The translations under genes and the position numbers were made by a program. The notes beneath the pieces were generated by a model. That model ran no database searches and was not told where the DNA came from. It was given only the letters and a program-made list of their open reading frames with translations. From Xylophilus sp. Leaf220 (GTDB taxonomy: Bacteria > Pseudomonadota > Gammaproteobacteria > Burkholderiales > Burkholderiaceae_C), in contig NZ_LMKO01000001.1 of the NCBI RefSeq assembly GCF_001421705.1, positions 548,170-612,169 on the forward strand: a stretch of DNA of 64,000 bases. The letters are read 5' to 3'. Shown in pieces: positions 17,754-26,222 of the stretch (positions within the stretch are counted from its first letter, which is position 1; each line of letters begins with the position of its first letter).

Positions 17754-18346
17754 GGCGTGTCCTTCAGCGTCAGCGGCAGTCCGGCCGCCACCAGCGTTAC
17801 CCGGGCGCAGGTGGCCGCCACGCCCTGGTTGAGCAACCCGAGCGTGTCGACGAAGCGGCGCACCTCGCGGCCGAGCGGCACGACGCCCAGGCCGATCTCG
17901 TTGGAGACCAGCACCACCGGACCCGGCGCCTGCTCGATTGCTATTAAAAGCATAGCTACCAGCCGGGACAGATCGCCGGCTGGAGGCATGTTCGGCCCAT
18001 CGTTTTCCGCGGAAGCGGGCATCAGCAGATTGGTGAGCCACAGGGTGAGGCAGTCGACCACGATCAGCGTGTCGGGCCGGCTGTGCGCGGCCAGCGCGTC
18101 GGCCAGGAGCAGGGGCTCCTCCACCGTCCGCATGCCGGGCAAGCGCTCGGCCCGGTCCTGGCGGTGGCGGGCGATGCGGGCGCGCATCTCTTCGTCCCAG
18201 GGGGTGGCAGTGGCCAGCATCACGCCGCGGTGCTGCGGCGACGCGGCGAGCCAGGCAGCGGCCAGCAGTTCGGCGCGGCGCGACTTGCCGCTTTTCTGGC
18301 CGCCGAGGACCAGCTCGCTGCGGGCGACGGAAAGCGGGGCGGTCAC
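17750..18346 (-). CDS. cobU: Adenosylcobinamide kinase / adenosylcobinamide-phosphate guanylyltransferase
   Basis: Bifunctional nucleotide-loop enzyme. The protein has 198 aa. The P-loop is GGQKSGKS (usual GGARSGKS), the guanylylated His lies in RIARHRQDR, and VDCLTLWLTNLL plus VLVSNEIGLGVVP are family signatures. Residues ~118-136 (PAGDLSRLVAMLLIAIEQ) are encoded by a copy of the 41-bp dispersed element lying in frame in a normally variable helix, making the protein slightly longer than usual there. It begins 10 nt behind cbiA. Confidence 0.94.
   Translation of the reverse strand: MTAPLSVARSELVLGGQKSGKSRRAELLAAAWLAASPQHRGVMLATATPWDEEMRARIARHRQDRAERLPGMRTVEEPLLLADALAAHSRPDTLIVVDCLTLWLTNLLMPASAENDGPNMPPAGDLSRLVAMLLIAIEQAPGPVVLVSNEIGLGVVPLGREVRRFVDTLGLLNQGVAATCARVTLVAAGLPLTLKDTP
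17940..17980 (+). repeat. 41-bp dispersed palindromic element, copy 2 (inside cobU)
   Basis: GCTATTAAAAGCATAGC (17940-17956), 5-bp spacer TACCA, then GCCGGG, 7 bp, GCCGGC. One base differs from the usual first GCCGGC block. It is embedded in frame within cobU. Confidence 0.85.
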
Positions 18347-18356
18347 GGCAGGGCCT

Positions 18357-19706
18357 TCACGATGCGACCGCTCCGCCGAACAGGCCGGCCGCGGCCGCCG
18401 GGCACGAGGGAAACCACGCGTGGAAATAGCTGGCCCGCACCGGGCCGTGGGCGTAGACCGCTTCGCCAGCGGTAGCCGACAGCGCCGTGCCGGGCCGGGC
18501 GGTGCGGCCGATGGCGGCCAGCGGCGTCTCCGCGGTCGAGTAGTGGAAGGTGTGGCCGCGCAGGGTGCCGGCCTCGCCCGTCCATTGCTGGGGACCGAGC
18601 GCCGCGAGCCGGCGGCCCATGGTCACCGCGCCGGGCAGCAGTCCCCAGCCCGGGTGGGTGCGTCCTTCGGCGTCGGTCAGGCTGTCCATCAGCGCCATCA
18701 TGCCGCCGCATTCGGCCCACACCGGCAGGCCGCGGTCGATGTGCCGCTGCACGCCGGCGCGGCTGCGCTGCGCCGCGGCCAGTGCGGGCATGTGCAGCTC
18801 GGGGTAGCCGCCGGGCAGCCAGAGCGCGTCGCATTCGGGCAGATGCTCGTCGGCCAGGGGCGAGAAGAAGGCCAGCTCCGCACCCATCGCGCGCAGCCAG
18901 TCGAGGTTGCCGGCGTACAGGAAGGCGAAGGCCGCGTCGCGCGCCACGGCAATGCGGCGGCCCTGCAGGCGGGGGGGCGCGTCGGCCGGGTCCGTCGACA
19001 GCGGCGGCGCGAACGGAGTGCTCCAGCCGGCCAGCGCCGCGCCGTCCATGCGGCCCAGGGGCGTCTGCGCCAGTGCATCGGCGGCGGCATCCAGCCGGGC
19101 CAGCGCATCGACCGGGTCGCCGTCGGCCACCAGCCCCAGGTGCCGCTCGGGCAGCGCCCAGGCGACGCCGCGCGGCATCGCGCCCATCCATTCCTCGGGG
19201 GTGCGCAGGCCGTCCTGCAGCATCTGCGCATGGCGTTCGCTGGCCACCCGGTTGGCCAGCACGCCGGCCCAGGGCATGCCGTCGCGGTAGTGGCGCAGGC
19301 CGAAGGCCAGCGCGCCGAAGGTGCCGGCCATCGCGCCGGCATCCACCACCGCCAGCACCCGCAGGCCGAAGCGCTGGGCCAGGTCGGCCGCGCTGGGCGT
19401 GCCGTCGAAGAGGCCCATCGCGCCTTCGACGATCAGCAGGTCGGCCTCTTCTGCGGCGGCATGCAGCCGGGCGGTGCAGTCGGCCTCGCCGTTCATCCAC
19501 AGGTCGAGCGCGTGCACCGGCGCGCCGCTGGCCATGGCCAGCCAGCACGGGTCGAGGAAATCCGGCCCGCATTTGAAGACGCGGACCCGCCGGCCGGCGC
19601 GCGCATGCAGCCGCGCCAGCGCGGCCGCGACGGTGGTCTTGCCCTGGCCCGAGCCCGGCGCGGCCACCAGGATGGCCGGGCAGGATGCGGCGGCGCTTGC
19701 GCTCAT
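18357..19706 (-). CDS. cbiA: Cobyrinate (hydrogenobyrinate) a,c-diamide synthase
   Basis: ATP-dependent glutamine amidotransferase acting on the a and c side chains of the corrin ring. The protein has 449 aa. The N-terminal P-loop is APGSGQGKTTVAAAL; FKCGPDFLDPCW and VEGAMGLFDG are CbiA/CobB signatures. The C-terminal glutaminase domain has LPGGYPELH and the Cys in WAECGGMM. It lies 16 nt downstream of btuB, within the riboswitch-led transcript. Confidence 0.95.
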   Translation of the reverse strand: MSASAAASCPAILVAAPGSGQGKTTVAAALARLHARAGRRVRVFKCGPDFLDPCWLAMASGAPVHALDLWMNGEADCTARLHAAAEEADLLIVEGAMGLFDGTPSAADLAQRFGLRVLAVVDAGAMAGTFGALAFGLRHYRDGMPWAGVLANRVASERHAQMLQDGLRTPEEWMGAMPRGVAWALPERHLGLVADGDPVDALARLDAAADALAQTPLGRMDGAALAGWSTPFAPPLSTDPADAPPRLQGRRIAVARDAAFAFLYAGNLDWLRAMGAELAFFSPLADEHLPECDALWLPGGYPELHMPALAAAQRSRAGVQRHIDRGLPVWAECGGMMALMDSLTDAEGRTHPGWGLLPGAVTMGRRLAALGPQQWTGEAGTLRGHTFHYSTAETPLAAIGRTARPGTALSATAGEAVYAHGPVRASYFHAWFPSCPAAAAGLFGGAVAS

Positions 19707-19722
19707 CGCGCGGCCCGGCGCG

Positions 19723-21603
19723 TCACTGCGGCGCCCACTTCACGCCCAGGTAGCCCGAGCGGCCCGGCGTGGCGTAGGTGCGGGCCAGCTGGTAGTCCTT
19801 GTCGGCCAGGTTGTCGATGCGGGCGATCAGGGTGAAATCGCGGGCGATGCGGGTGCTGGCGTACAGGTTGACCAGGGCGTAGCCGCCCAGGCGCTGGGTG
19901 TTGGCGGCGTTGTCGAAGCGGCTGGCCGAGAACTGCGTCTCGGCGCCCACCGTCCAGCCGGCGACGGAGGTGTCGGCGCCCAGCGTGCCGTGGCGGCGGG
20001 CGCGGCGGGCGAGCTGCCGGCCGGTGTCCGTATCCTTCGGGTCCTGGAAGTCGAGCGAGCCGCGCAGCGCCACCCCTGCCAGGGTGTGGCCGGCCGACAG
20101 CGTCACGCCGCTGTACTCGGCGTGGGCGACGTTCTGGTAGCAGCCGAACGGCTGCCCGGGGCACTGTGAGGCGCTGGCGAAGGTGATCAGGTTCTCGACC
20201 TTGTTGCGGTAGGCGACGATGCCGGCGCTGGTCACGCCCTGGGCCCAGCGCAGTCCGGCCTCGACGTTGCGGCTGCTCTCGGGGCGCAGCGTGGCGGTGC
20301 CGTACTCGCTGAAGCGCTGGTAGAGCGTCGGTGCGCGGAAGGCGTTGCCGACCGAGGCGGTGGCGCGCAGCTGCGGCGTGATCGCATAGCCGTAGGCGGC
20401 GCTGCCGGTGGTCTTGCCGCCGAACTCGCTGTCCTTGTCGTGCCGCGCATTCAGCTGCAGCGTGTGCGGGCCGGTGTGGAAGCCGTAGCCGAGCGCCAAT
20501 GCGTTCTGCGACCGGGTGCGGTCGAGCGGCCGCGGCTGCTCCAGCGGGTTCTCCAGCCGGTCCTCGCGTCGCTCCAGCGCGGCGGTGGCCAGGTGCGGGC
20601 CGCTGCGCCATTCGTTCTGGAACAGGTAGCCGCGCAGGGTGGTGGCGGTGATGTAGGCCGACGGCGTGGTCTCGTAGCGGCTGCGCGACTCGGTCACCTG
20701 CAGCTTGGTGCTGTAGCTGTCGGTCCACTTGGCCTGCCAGGCGAGGCCGCCGGTGCGCAGGCGGTGCAGGTTGCGGTCGTCCTGCGGCCGGGCCGCGACG
20801 AAGGCGCCCGCGTCGTACTTCGATTCGAGGTTGTTGGCGAGGAAGGTGCCTTCGATGCGGTGGCGCGGGTCGATCTGCAGGCCCAGGCGGGCGCTCAGGT
20901 TGGTGGAGTCGTAGCCGTCGCGGTCGGGGTTGCGCAGGCCGTCGGTGCGGCTGCGCAGACGGTTGGGCTGCACGTTGAAGCCGTCGCTCTCCTCGCGGGC
21001 GATGCCCAGCGCATAGTCGATCGCACCGCGCGCGTCGGCCACGCCGCTGATGCCGGCCTCGGCCTTGCGCAGGCCGTAGCGGCCGACGCCGACGCCCACG
21101 TAGGGCGCGGGCTTGCCCGGCTCGCCCTTCCTGGTGAAGAGCTGGATCACGCCGCCGATGGCGTCCGATCCGTACACCGCGGCGGCGGGGCCGCGCAGCA
21201 CCTCGATGCGGTCGATCTGCGACAGCGGAATCTGCTCCCACAGGGCGCCGCCGGTGGACTGCGAATCGACGCGCACGCCGTCGACGTAGACCGCGGTGAA
21301 ACGCGACTCGGCGCCGCGGATCGACACGCTGGTGCTGTTGCCCGGGCCGCCGTTGCGGATCATCTCGATGCCCGGCTGGCGGGCCAGCACGTCGGCCACG
21401 CCGACCGCGCCGCTCAGTTCGATCCGCTCGCGGTCGATGATGGAGACATCGGCCAGCAGGTCGGACAGGGGCTGGGCCACCCGAGTGGCGGTGACCACGG
21501 TGTCCTGCAGCTTTGCACCGGGCGCGGTCTGGGCGAGAAGGGGGAAAGCGGCGGACAACGCCAGAGCGAGCGCGGACAGGCGCGCGGCGGAAATGGTTTT
21601 CAT
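19723..21603 (-). CDS. btuB: Vitamin B12 TonB-dependent outer-membrane receptor
   Basis: The protein has 626 aa: signal peptide (MKTISAARLSALALALSAAFPLLAQ), TonB-box-like LQDTVVTATR, plug with ARQPGIEMIRNGGPGNSTSVSIRG and IEVLRGPAAAVYGSDAIGG, then a barrel ending in RSGYLGVKWAPQ. The ATG at 21603 gives the best signal peptide; a GTG nine bases upstream is in frame. The cobalamin riboswitch in its leader and the btuF-btuCD genes downstream make B12 or related corrinoids the likely substrate. Confidence 0.93.
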   Translation of the reverse strand: MKTISAARLSALALALSAAFPLLAQTAPGAKLQDTVVTATRVAQPLSDLLADVSIIDRERIELSGAVGVADVLARQPGIEMIRNGGPGNSTSVSIRGAESRFTAVYVDGVRVDSQSTGGALWEQIPLSQIDRIEVLRGPAAAVYGSDAIGGVIQLFTRKGEPGKPAPYVGVGVGRYGLRKAEAGISGVADARGAIDYALGIAREESDGFNVQPNRLRSRTDGLRNPDRDGYDSTNLSARLGLQIDPRHRIEGTFLANNLESKYDAGAFVAARPQDDRNLHRLRTGGLAWQAKWTDSYSTKLQVTESRSRYETTPSAYITATTLRGYLFQNEWRSGPHLATAALERREDRLENPLEQPRPLDRTRSQNALALGYGFHTGPHTLQLNARHDKDSEFGGKTTGSAAYGYAITPQLRATASVGNAFRAPTLYQRFSEYGTATLRPESSRNVEAGLRWAQGVTSAGIVAYRNKVENLITFASASQCPGQPFGCYQNVAHAEYSGVTLSAGHTLAGVALRGSLDFQDPKDTDTGRQLARRARRHGTLGADTSVAGWTVGAETQFSASRFDNAANTQRLGGYALVNLYASTRIARDFTLIARIDNLADKDYQLARTYATPGRSGYLGVKWAPQ

Positions 21604-21739
21604 CGGGAACACGACAGGAGAGCAGGAACCCTGGCCGACTTCCCCGCCGGCGTATGGGCGTCACGGACGCGCCGCCCGGAACGATCCGGGCGCACGCATC
21701 CACCTCGTTGGCCGGTATCCGGGCTGGCGGAACGGCATG

Positions 21740-21895
21740 CCTCGCCTTCCCAGGCACGCGTTCGGTGCGCCCAGTGGCTTGTGTAGAGGCATGCAGAGTC
21801 TTGCGACTCGTCCGCTGACCGTTGCGGGGGCAGCGCAGGTCAGGCGCCGTGCGGCGCCCTCCTGCTTCCCGTTGAACTGCGCCCTGTTGAACCAG
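21740..21895 (-). promoter_or_regulatory. Cobalamin riboswitch in the btuB leader
   Basis: Read on the minus strand, the leader shows the diagnostic blocks in order: GGGAAGCAGG (21861-21870), the conserved CCGCAACGGTCAGCGG core (21812-21827), AAGCCACTGG with the B12 box GCCACTG (21772-21778), and CCTGGGAAGG (21745-21754). Order and spacing match the AdoCbl riboswitch family. It lies 137 nt ahead of btuB and should reduce expression of the btuB-led transcript when corrinoid is plentiful. Confidence 0.93.
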
Positions 21896-21992
21896 GCCGC
21901 GAGCACCAACGCGGACGATTCTAAATGTGTCCGACCGCCGCAGGCGTCGTATGCGCCGCCGGCGTCGTGCCGATGTCGCTTTTTCACCCCTC

Positions 21993-22019
21993 TTGCCGCG
22001 ACGGCCGAAACCCTACAAT
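21993..22019 (+). promoter_or_regulatory. Probable sigma-70 promoter for the zapB-like/zapA pair
   Basis: TTGCCG (21993-21998), 15-bp spacer, TACAAT (22014-22019). The start codon of the first gene is only 12 nt after the -10, so the transcript leader would be very short. Divergent to the btuB riboswitch across the 21604-22030 gap, which otherwise holds nothing I recognise. Confidence 0.5.
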
Positions 22020-22030
22020 CGCTGCCTCAT

Positions 22031-22273
22031 ATGGCCCCATCCGCCCCCCTCGACCAGATCGCCGAACGCGTCGAACGGCTGCTGCTGCGCCATGCCGAGA
22101 TGCAGCGCGCGCAGCAGGCGATGGCCCGTCAGATCGCCTCGCTGACAGAGGAGCGGGATGCGCTCAGGCACCGGCTGCGGACCGCGCGCCACCGGCTCGA
22201 CGCCCTGATCGACCGCCTTCCGCCCGACCCGCCGGCCCTGCAGGACGCGGCCGGACCGCGGGGCTTCGAATGA
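22031..22273 (+). CDS. ZapB/TIGR02449-like coiled-coil protein
   Basis: The protein has 80 aa. Residues ~6-62 are strongly helical with heptad-like leucines and charged residues (IAERVERLLLRHAEMQRAQQ, SLTEERDALRHRL), then a Pro-rich end. Its stop overlaps the zapA start (ATGA, 22270-22273). In many beta- and gammaproteobacteria a short coiled-coil protein precedes zapA, so a role in Z-ring assembly is likely by context; sequence alone does not prove it. Confidence 0.75.
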   Translation: MAPSAPLDQIAERVERLLLRHAEMQRAQQAMARQIASLTEERDALRHRLRTARHRLDALIDRLPPDPPALQDAAGPRGFE

Positions 22274-22590
22274 AACAGCTCGAAGTGCACATCATGGGCC
22301 AGAGCTACCTGCTCGGCTGCCCCGAGGGCGGCGAGGCGCGGCTGAGGGCCGCGGTGGACCGGGTCGACGCGACGATGCAGCGCATCCGCGATGCCGGCAA
22401 GGTGCGGGCCCGGGACCGCATCGCGGTGCTGGCGGCCCTCAACCTGGCGTTCGACGTGGTCGACAGGGCACCCGGCCCGCCGGCGATCACGCCGGCTGCC
22501 GCCGCGCCCGGTGCCGACGAGGACGGCGCCCGCTGGACCCACCTGCTGGCGCGGCTGGACGAGGCGCTGGACGACCGGCCGATAGCCTAG
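22270..22590 (+). CDS. zapA: Cell division protein ZapA
   Basis: The protein has 106 aa. The N-terminal FtsZ-associated domain shows MKQLEVHIMGQSYLLGCPEG and the helix AAVDRVDATMQRIRD..ARDRIAVLAALNLAFDV. The C-terminal helix is followed by a short acidic stretch. It bundles FtsZ filaments in the cytosol. Coupled to the coiled-coil gene upstream and followed by 6S RNA, the usual proteobacterial order. Confidence 0.9.
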   Translation: MKQLEVHIMGQSYLLGCPEGGEARLRAAVDRVDATMQRIRDAGKVRARDRIAVLAALNLAFDVVDRAPGPPAITPAAAAPGADEDGARWTHLLARLDEALDDRPIA

Positions 22591-22652
22591 AAGCGCCGAT
22601 GCTGCAGCCGTGGAAAGCACGGCCCCACAGACATTCGGGTACAGGTTTTCCC

Positions 22653-22680
22653 TTGCCCCACCGGTCCGCAGGCCTACAAT
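22653..22680 (+). promoter_or_regulatory. Probable sigma-70 promoter of 6S RNA
   Basis: TTGCCC (22653-22658), 16-bp spacer, TACAAT (22675-22680), placing the start a few bases ahead of the first stem of the RNA. It resembles the zapB-like promoter upstream. Confidence 0.6.
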
Positions 22681-22687
22681 CGACAGC

Positions 22688-22862
22688 GTCTGCGGTGCAC
22701 GCCGGGCTTTATATTTCCTTGAACCAATGCTCATTGAGCCCGGGCTTGGTACATCGCCGGGCAAGCGTGATCATCTCGCGTCAGATGAACCCAATGCCTG
22801 GCTGCCCTCGCCCACCTGAACCCCCGGTTCAGGATGAGAGCTCGGTGGCATTCGCAGACACC
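22688..22862 (+). ncRNA. ssrS: 6S RNA
   Basis: A ~175-nt non-coding stretch directly after zapA, the classical 6S position. Its ends pair perfectly (GTCTGCG at 22688-22694 with CGCAGAC at 22853-22859). Inside are CCTTGAACCAATG, CTCATTGAGCCCGGGCTTGG and CCTGAACCCCCGGTTCAGG, which fit the long irregular hairpin with a central bubble through which 6S RNA binds the sigma-70 holoenzyme. Exact ends are estimated. The rest of the 22591-22926 gap holds only the promoter and a short trailer. Confidence 0.85.
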
Positions 22863-22926
22863 TTCTTCCCGCTCGATGCACCGGCGCCGCGGCGTCGCCC
22901 GCGCCCCCTCCGACCGCATCGACGAC

Positions 22927-23745
22927 ATGCCTGACCTTCCGCTACTCCTCGCGTTCTCGGCCCTCGGCATCGGCGCCGGCTTTCTCGCCGGCCTGCTGGG
23001 CATCGGCGGCGGCATGGTGATGGTGCCCTTCCTTACCGCGATCATGGCCACCCAGGGCATCGACGCCAACCTGGCGATCAAGATGGCGATCGCCACCTCG
23101 ATGGCGACGATCGTCTTCACCTCGCTCTCCAGCGTACGGGCCCACCATGGCCGCGGCGCCGTGCGGTGGGATCTGGTGCGTTCGCTGGCGCCGGGCATCG
23201 TGCTGGGCAGCCTGGTCGCCAGCGCCGGCGTGTTCGCCTTGCTGAAGGGCCGGCCTTTGGCCATCGTCTTCGGGCTCTTCGTCGCCTATTCGGCGACACG
23301 GATGCTGACCTCCTCCAGTACCGCGGCCGCCGAGCCGATGCCCGGTCGCGCCGGTCAATGGGCCGCGGGCGGCGCGATCGGTTTCTGCTCGGGCCTGGTC
23401 GGTGCGGGCGGCGGCTTCATCAGCGTGCCGTTCATGACGCGGCGCGGCGTGCCGATCCATGCGGCCGTCGGCACCAGCGCGGCACTGGGCTTTCCGATCG
23501 CGCTGGCCAACGTCGCGGGCTATGTGGTGAGCGGCATGCGGGTGGAAGGCCTGCCGCCCGCCTCCATCGGCTACGTGTGGCTGCCCGCGCTGGTCACCAT
23601 CGCGCTGCTCAGCGTGCTGATGGCGCCCCTGGGCGCGCGTGCGGCCCACCGCCTGCCGGTGCAGAAGCTCAAGCGGGTGTTCGCCGGCCTGCTGTATGCG
23701 CTGGCGGCGTACATGCTCTGGAAGGGGTTCTTGGCGCCGGCTTGA
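22927..23745 (+). CDS. TauE/SafE family anion permease
   Basis: The protein has 272 aa, seven to eight hydrophobic segments. Two TauE/SafE half-repeats are visible, each with a glycine-rich motif: AGFLAGLLGIGGGMVMVPF near residue 20 and GFCSGLVGAGGGFISVPFM near 155. Members export or import sulfonates, sulfite or related anions across the inner membrane; the substrate cannot be named here. In this position many proteobacteria have fau (ygfA) instead. Confidence 0.88.
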   Translation: MPDLPLLLAFSALGIGAGFLAGLLGIGGGMVMVPFLTAIMATQGIDANLAIKMAIATSMATIVFTSLSSVRAHHGRGAVRWDLVRSLAPGIVLGSLVASAGVFALLKGRPLAIVFGLFVAYSATRMLTSSSTAAAEPMPGRAGQWAAGGAIGFCSGLVGAGGGFISVPFMTRRGVPIHAAVGTSAALGFPIALANVAGYVVSGMRVEGLPPASIGYVWLPALVTIALLSVLMAPLGARAAHRLPVQKLKRVFAGLLYALAAYMLWKGFLAPA

Positions 23746-23801
23746 CCCGTTCCCGCACCGGTATTCCCGCGGTCGCCACGGTGGGGGCCGGCGGGCTGCG
23801 C

Positions 23802-26222
23802 TCAATGGCGTGGCGGCATGAAGGGCTGGTTCTGCATCCGCACCGTCAGGTCTTCGGCCGGCATGCCGGGCGCGCACAGATAGCCCTGGAACAGGTTGCA
23901 GTTGAGGTCGTGCAGGCAGTCGCGTTGGGCATGGGTCTCGACGCCCTCGGCCACCATCTCGAAACGCAGCGCGTGGCCCATGCTGATCATCGCGGTGACG
24001 ATGGCCCGGTCGCTCTCGTCGTCGGGCAGGCCGCGCACGAAGGACTGGTCGATCTTCAACCGGTGGATCGGGAACTTCTTCAGGTAGGCCAGACTGGAGT
24101 AGCCGGTGCCGAAGTCGTCGATCGCCAGGCGTACGCCCAGGTTGGCCAGGGCATCGAGCCGCAGCAGCGCCTCGTCCGCGCCCTGCACCAGGATCGATTC
24201 GGTCAGCTCCAGCTCCAGCAGCCGGGCATCCAGGCCCGACACGCGGATCGCGGTCGCCACCCGTTCGACGAAGTCGGGCTGGCGGAACTGCAGTGCCGAC
24301 ACGTTGACCGACACCGGCACCGGCGTGCCGGACTGCTGCCACAGCGCGCCCTGGCGGACCGCCTCCTCCAGCACCCAGGCGCCGATCGCGATGATGAAAC
24401 CCGACTCTTCGGCCAGCGGAATGAACACGCCCGGCGACACCGAGCCCAGTTCGGGATCGGTCCAGCGGATCAGCGCCTCGACGCCGACCAGCTCGCCGCT
24501 GCGCATGTCGATCTGCGGCTGGTAGTGCAGCCGGAACCGCTGATGCTCCAGCGCCTGGCGCATCGCATGGTCCATCTGCATGCGCGCCAGCAGGTTGGCG
24601 TTCATCTGCGGCTGGTAGAAACGGTAGCTGCCGCGGCCGTGCTCCTTGACGCGGAACATCGCGGTGTCGGCATGGCGCACCAGGTCGTCGAGCGTCAGGC
24701 CGTCCTGAGGATGCAGCGCCACGCCGATGCTGCAGCTGACCGAAAAGCGCATGTCGTCGAGCATGAACGGCTGGGCCAGCGCCTCGATAATCCGCTGCGC
24801 CACGACCTCGGCCGACGGCGCGTCGGCGTTGTGCAGGTGGATGACGAACTCGTCGCCGCCCAGGCGCGCCAGCGTATCGGCCAGGCGCAGGCAGCTCTTG
24901 ATCCGGTCGGCCACCTTGACCAGCACCCGGTCGCCGAACTGGTGGCCGAGGGAGTCGTTGATGTTCTTGAAGCGGTCGAGGTCGACGAACAGGATCGCGA
25001 ACGGCGCGGGCGCGTCGCCCCGCAGCTGCAGCACCCGGTCGACCCGGCGCGACAGCAGCAGCCGGTTGGGCAGTCCGGTGAGTACGTCGCTGTAGGCCAG
25101 GTCCTCGATCCTCTGCTGCGCGGCGCGCTGGCCCGAGAGGTCGCGGAAGAAGCCGATGGTCTGCACCACCTCGCCCGCCGGTCCGCGCAGCACCACCCAC
25201 GACAGCCGCACCGGGCAGTTGGAGCCGTCGCCGCGGCGGTGCCAGACCTCGCCCTCCCAGAAGCCGGAGGCCTGCCAGGATTTCTGGACCTCGGTGAACA
25301 GCCGGCCGGCGTCGCGCTCCTCGAAAAGGTCGATCGCGCTCAGGCCGACCAGCACCTCGTGCTCGTGCCGGGTCAACTTGCAGCAGGCCGGGTTGACCGA
25401 GACGATCCGGTGGTGCGCATCGGTGATGAAGACCGCGTCGGGACAGGATTCGAACACCTTCGCCGCGAGCCGCAGGCCCTTCTCGGCGGCGGCGCGCTCG
25501 GTGATGTCGTGGAACGAGAAGACGCGGCCGATGATGCGGCCGCGGCTGAACTGGGGCAGCACGGTGCGCTGCAGCAGCCGGCCCGAGCGCAGCAGCAGCA
25601 TGTCGGTCGCCTCGGACGCGATCGAGGCGTTGATCTCGGCAAGCCGCTGCAGGTACTCCGCGCTGTCTTCGACCTGCGAGGCCAGCAGGGCGTGCAGCGC
25701 CACGTCGTCGCGCTGCATCAGCATCGACTTGGGGATCTCCCACATCTGCGCGAAGCGGCGGTTGAACGCGCGCATCGTGCCGTCGAGCGCGCAGACCAGG
25801 ATTCCGTCGGCGGTCGATTCGAGGGTGGCGCGCAGTTCGGCGATCAGCGTTTCCAGCTCGTCCTCGGCCTTGCGCTGCTGGGTGCGGTCGACCATGCCGA
25901 CCACCCACACCGGGCCGTGCGGCACCCATTCGGCCGACTCGATGCAGCGCTCGACATGCAGCACCGTGCCGTCGGCTCGCACCAGTCGGCTCATCGAGCG
26001 GATCGGCTGGGCGGTGCCGTCGACGGCGTCCTTCCAGAACGCCGCGTCTTCCAGGGTGTCGAACACCTCGGTCGCGGGGCGGCCGACGAGTGCGCTGCGC
26101 TCCTGGGCCAGCAAGGCCGTGGCCGCCTGGTTGGCGTAGAGCACTTCCAGCGTGGCCGCATCGACGATGCAGACCGCCTCGAGCAGCCCTTCGATCAGCG
26201 GCGCGGAGCCGTGGGCGATCAC
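23802..26222 (-). CDS. PAS-GGDEF-EAL cyclic-di-GMP regulator
   Basis: The protein has 806 aa, soluble. Three PAS-type sensor modules (~1-115, 125-250, 255-375) precede a GGDEF domain (~385-545, RLGGDEF intact, FVDLDRFKNINDSLGHQFGD) and an EAL domain (~555-800, GVEALIRW, LTESIL, DDFGTGYSSL, KIDQSFV all intact). Both cyclase and phosphodiesterase activities are therefore possible. The GTG start at 26222 overlaps the stop of the HD-GYP gene (GTGA), pairing it with a second phosphodiesterase. Confidence 0.92.
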   Translation of the reverse strand: MIAHGSAPLIEGLLEAVCIVDAATLEVLYANQAATALLAQERSALVGRPATEVFDTLEDAAFWKDAVDGTAQPIRSMSRLVRADGTVLHVERCIESAEWVPHGPVWVVGMVDRTQQRKAEDELETLIAELRATLESTADGILVCALDGTMRAFNRRFAQMWEIPKSMLMQRDDVALHALLASQVEDSAEYLQRLAEINASIASEATDMLLLRSGRLLQRTVLPQFSRGRIIGRVFSFHDITERAAAEKGLRLAAKVFESCPDAVFITDAHHRIVSVNPACCKLTRHEHEVLVGLSAIDLFEERDAGRLFTEVQKSWQASGFWEGEVWHRRGDGSNCPVRLSWVVLRGPAGEVVQTIGFFRDLSGQRAAQQRIEDLAYSDVLTGLPNRLLLSRRVDRVLQLRGDAPAPFAILFVDLDRFKNINDSLGHQFGDRVLVKVADRIKSCLRLADTLARLGGDEFVIHLHNADAPSAEVVAQRIIEALAQPFMLDDMRFSVSCSIGVALHPQDGLTLDDLVRHADTAMFRVKEHGRGSYRFYQPQMNANLLARMQMDHAMRQALEHQRFRLHYQPQIDMRSGELVGVEALIRWTDPELGSVSPGVFIPLAEESGFIIAIGAWVLEEAVRQGALWQQSGTPVPVSVNVSALQFRQPDFVERVATAIRVSGLDARLLELELTESILVQGADEALLRLDALANLGVRLAIDDFGTGYSSLAYLKKFPIHRLKIDQSFVRGLPDDESDRAIVTAMISMGHALRFEMVAEGVETHAQRDCLHDLNCNLFQGYLCAPGMPAEDLTVRMQNQPFMPPRH

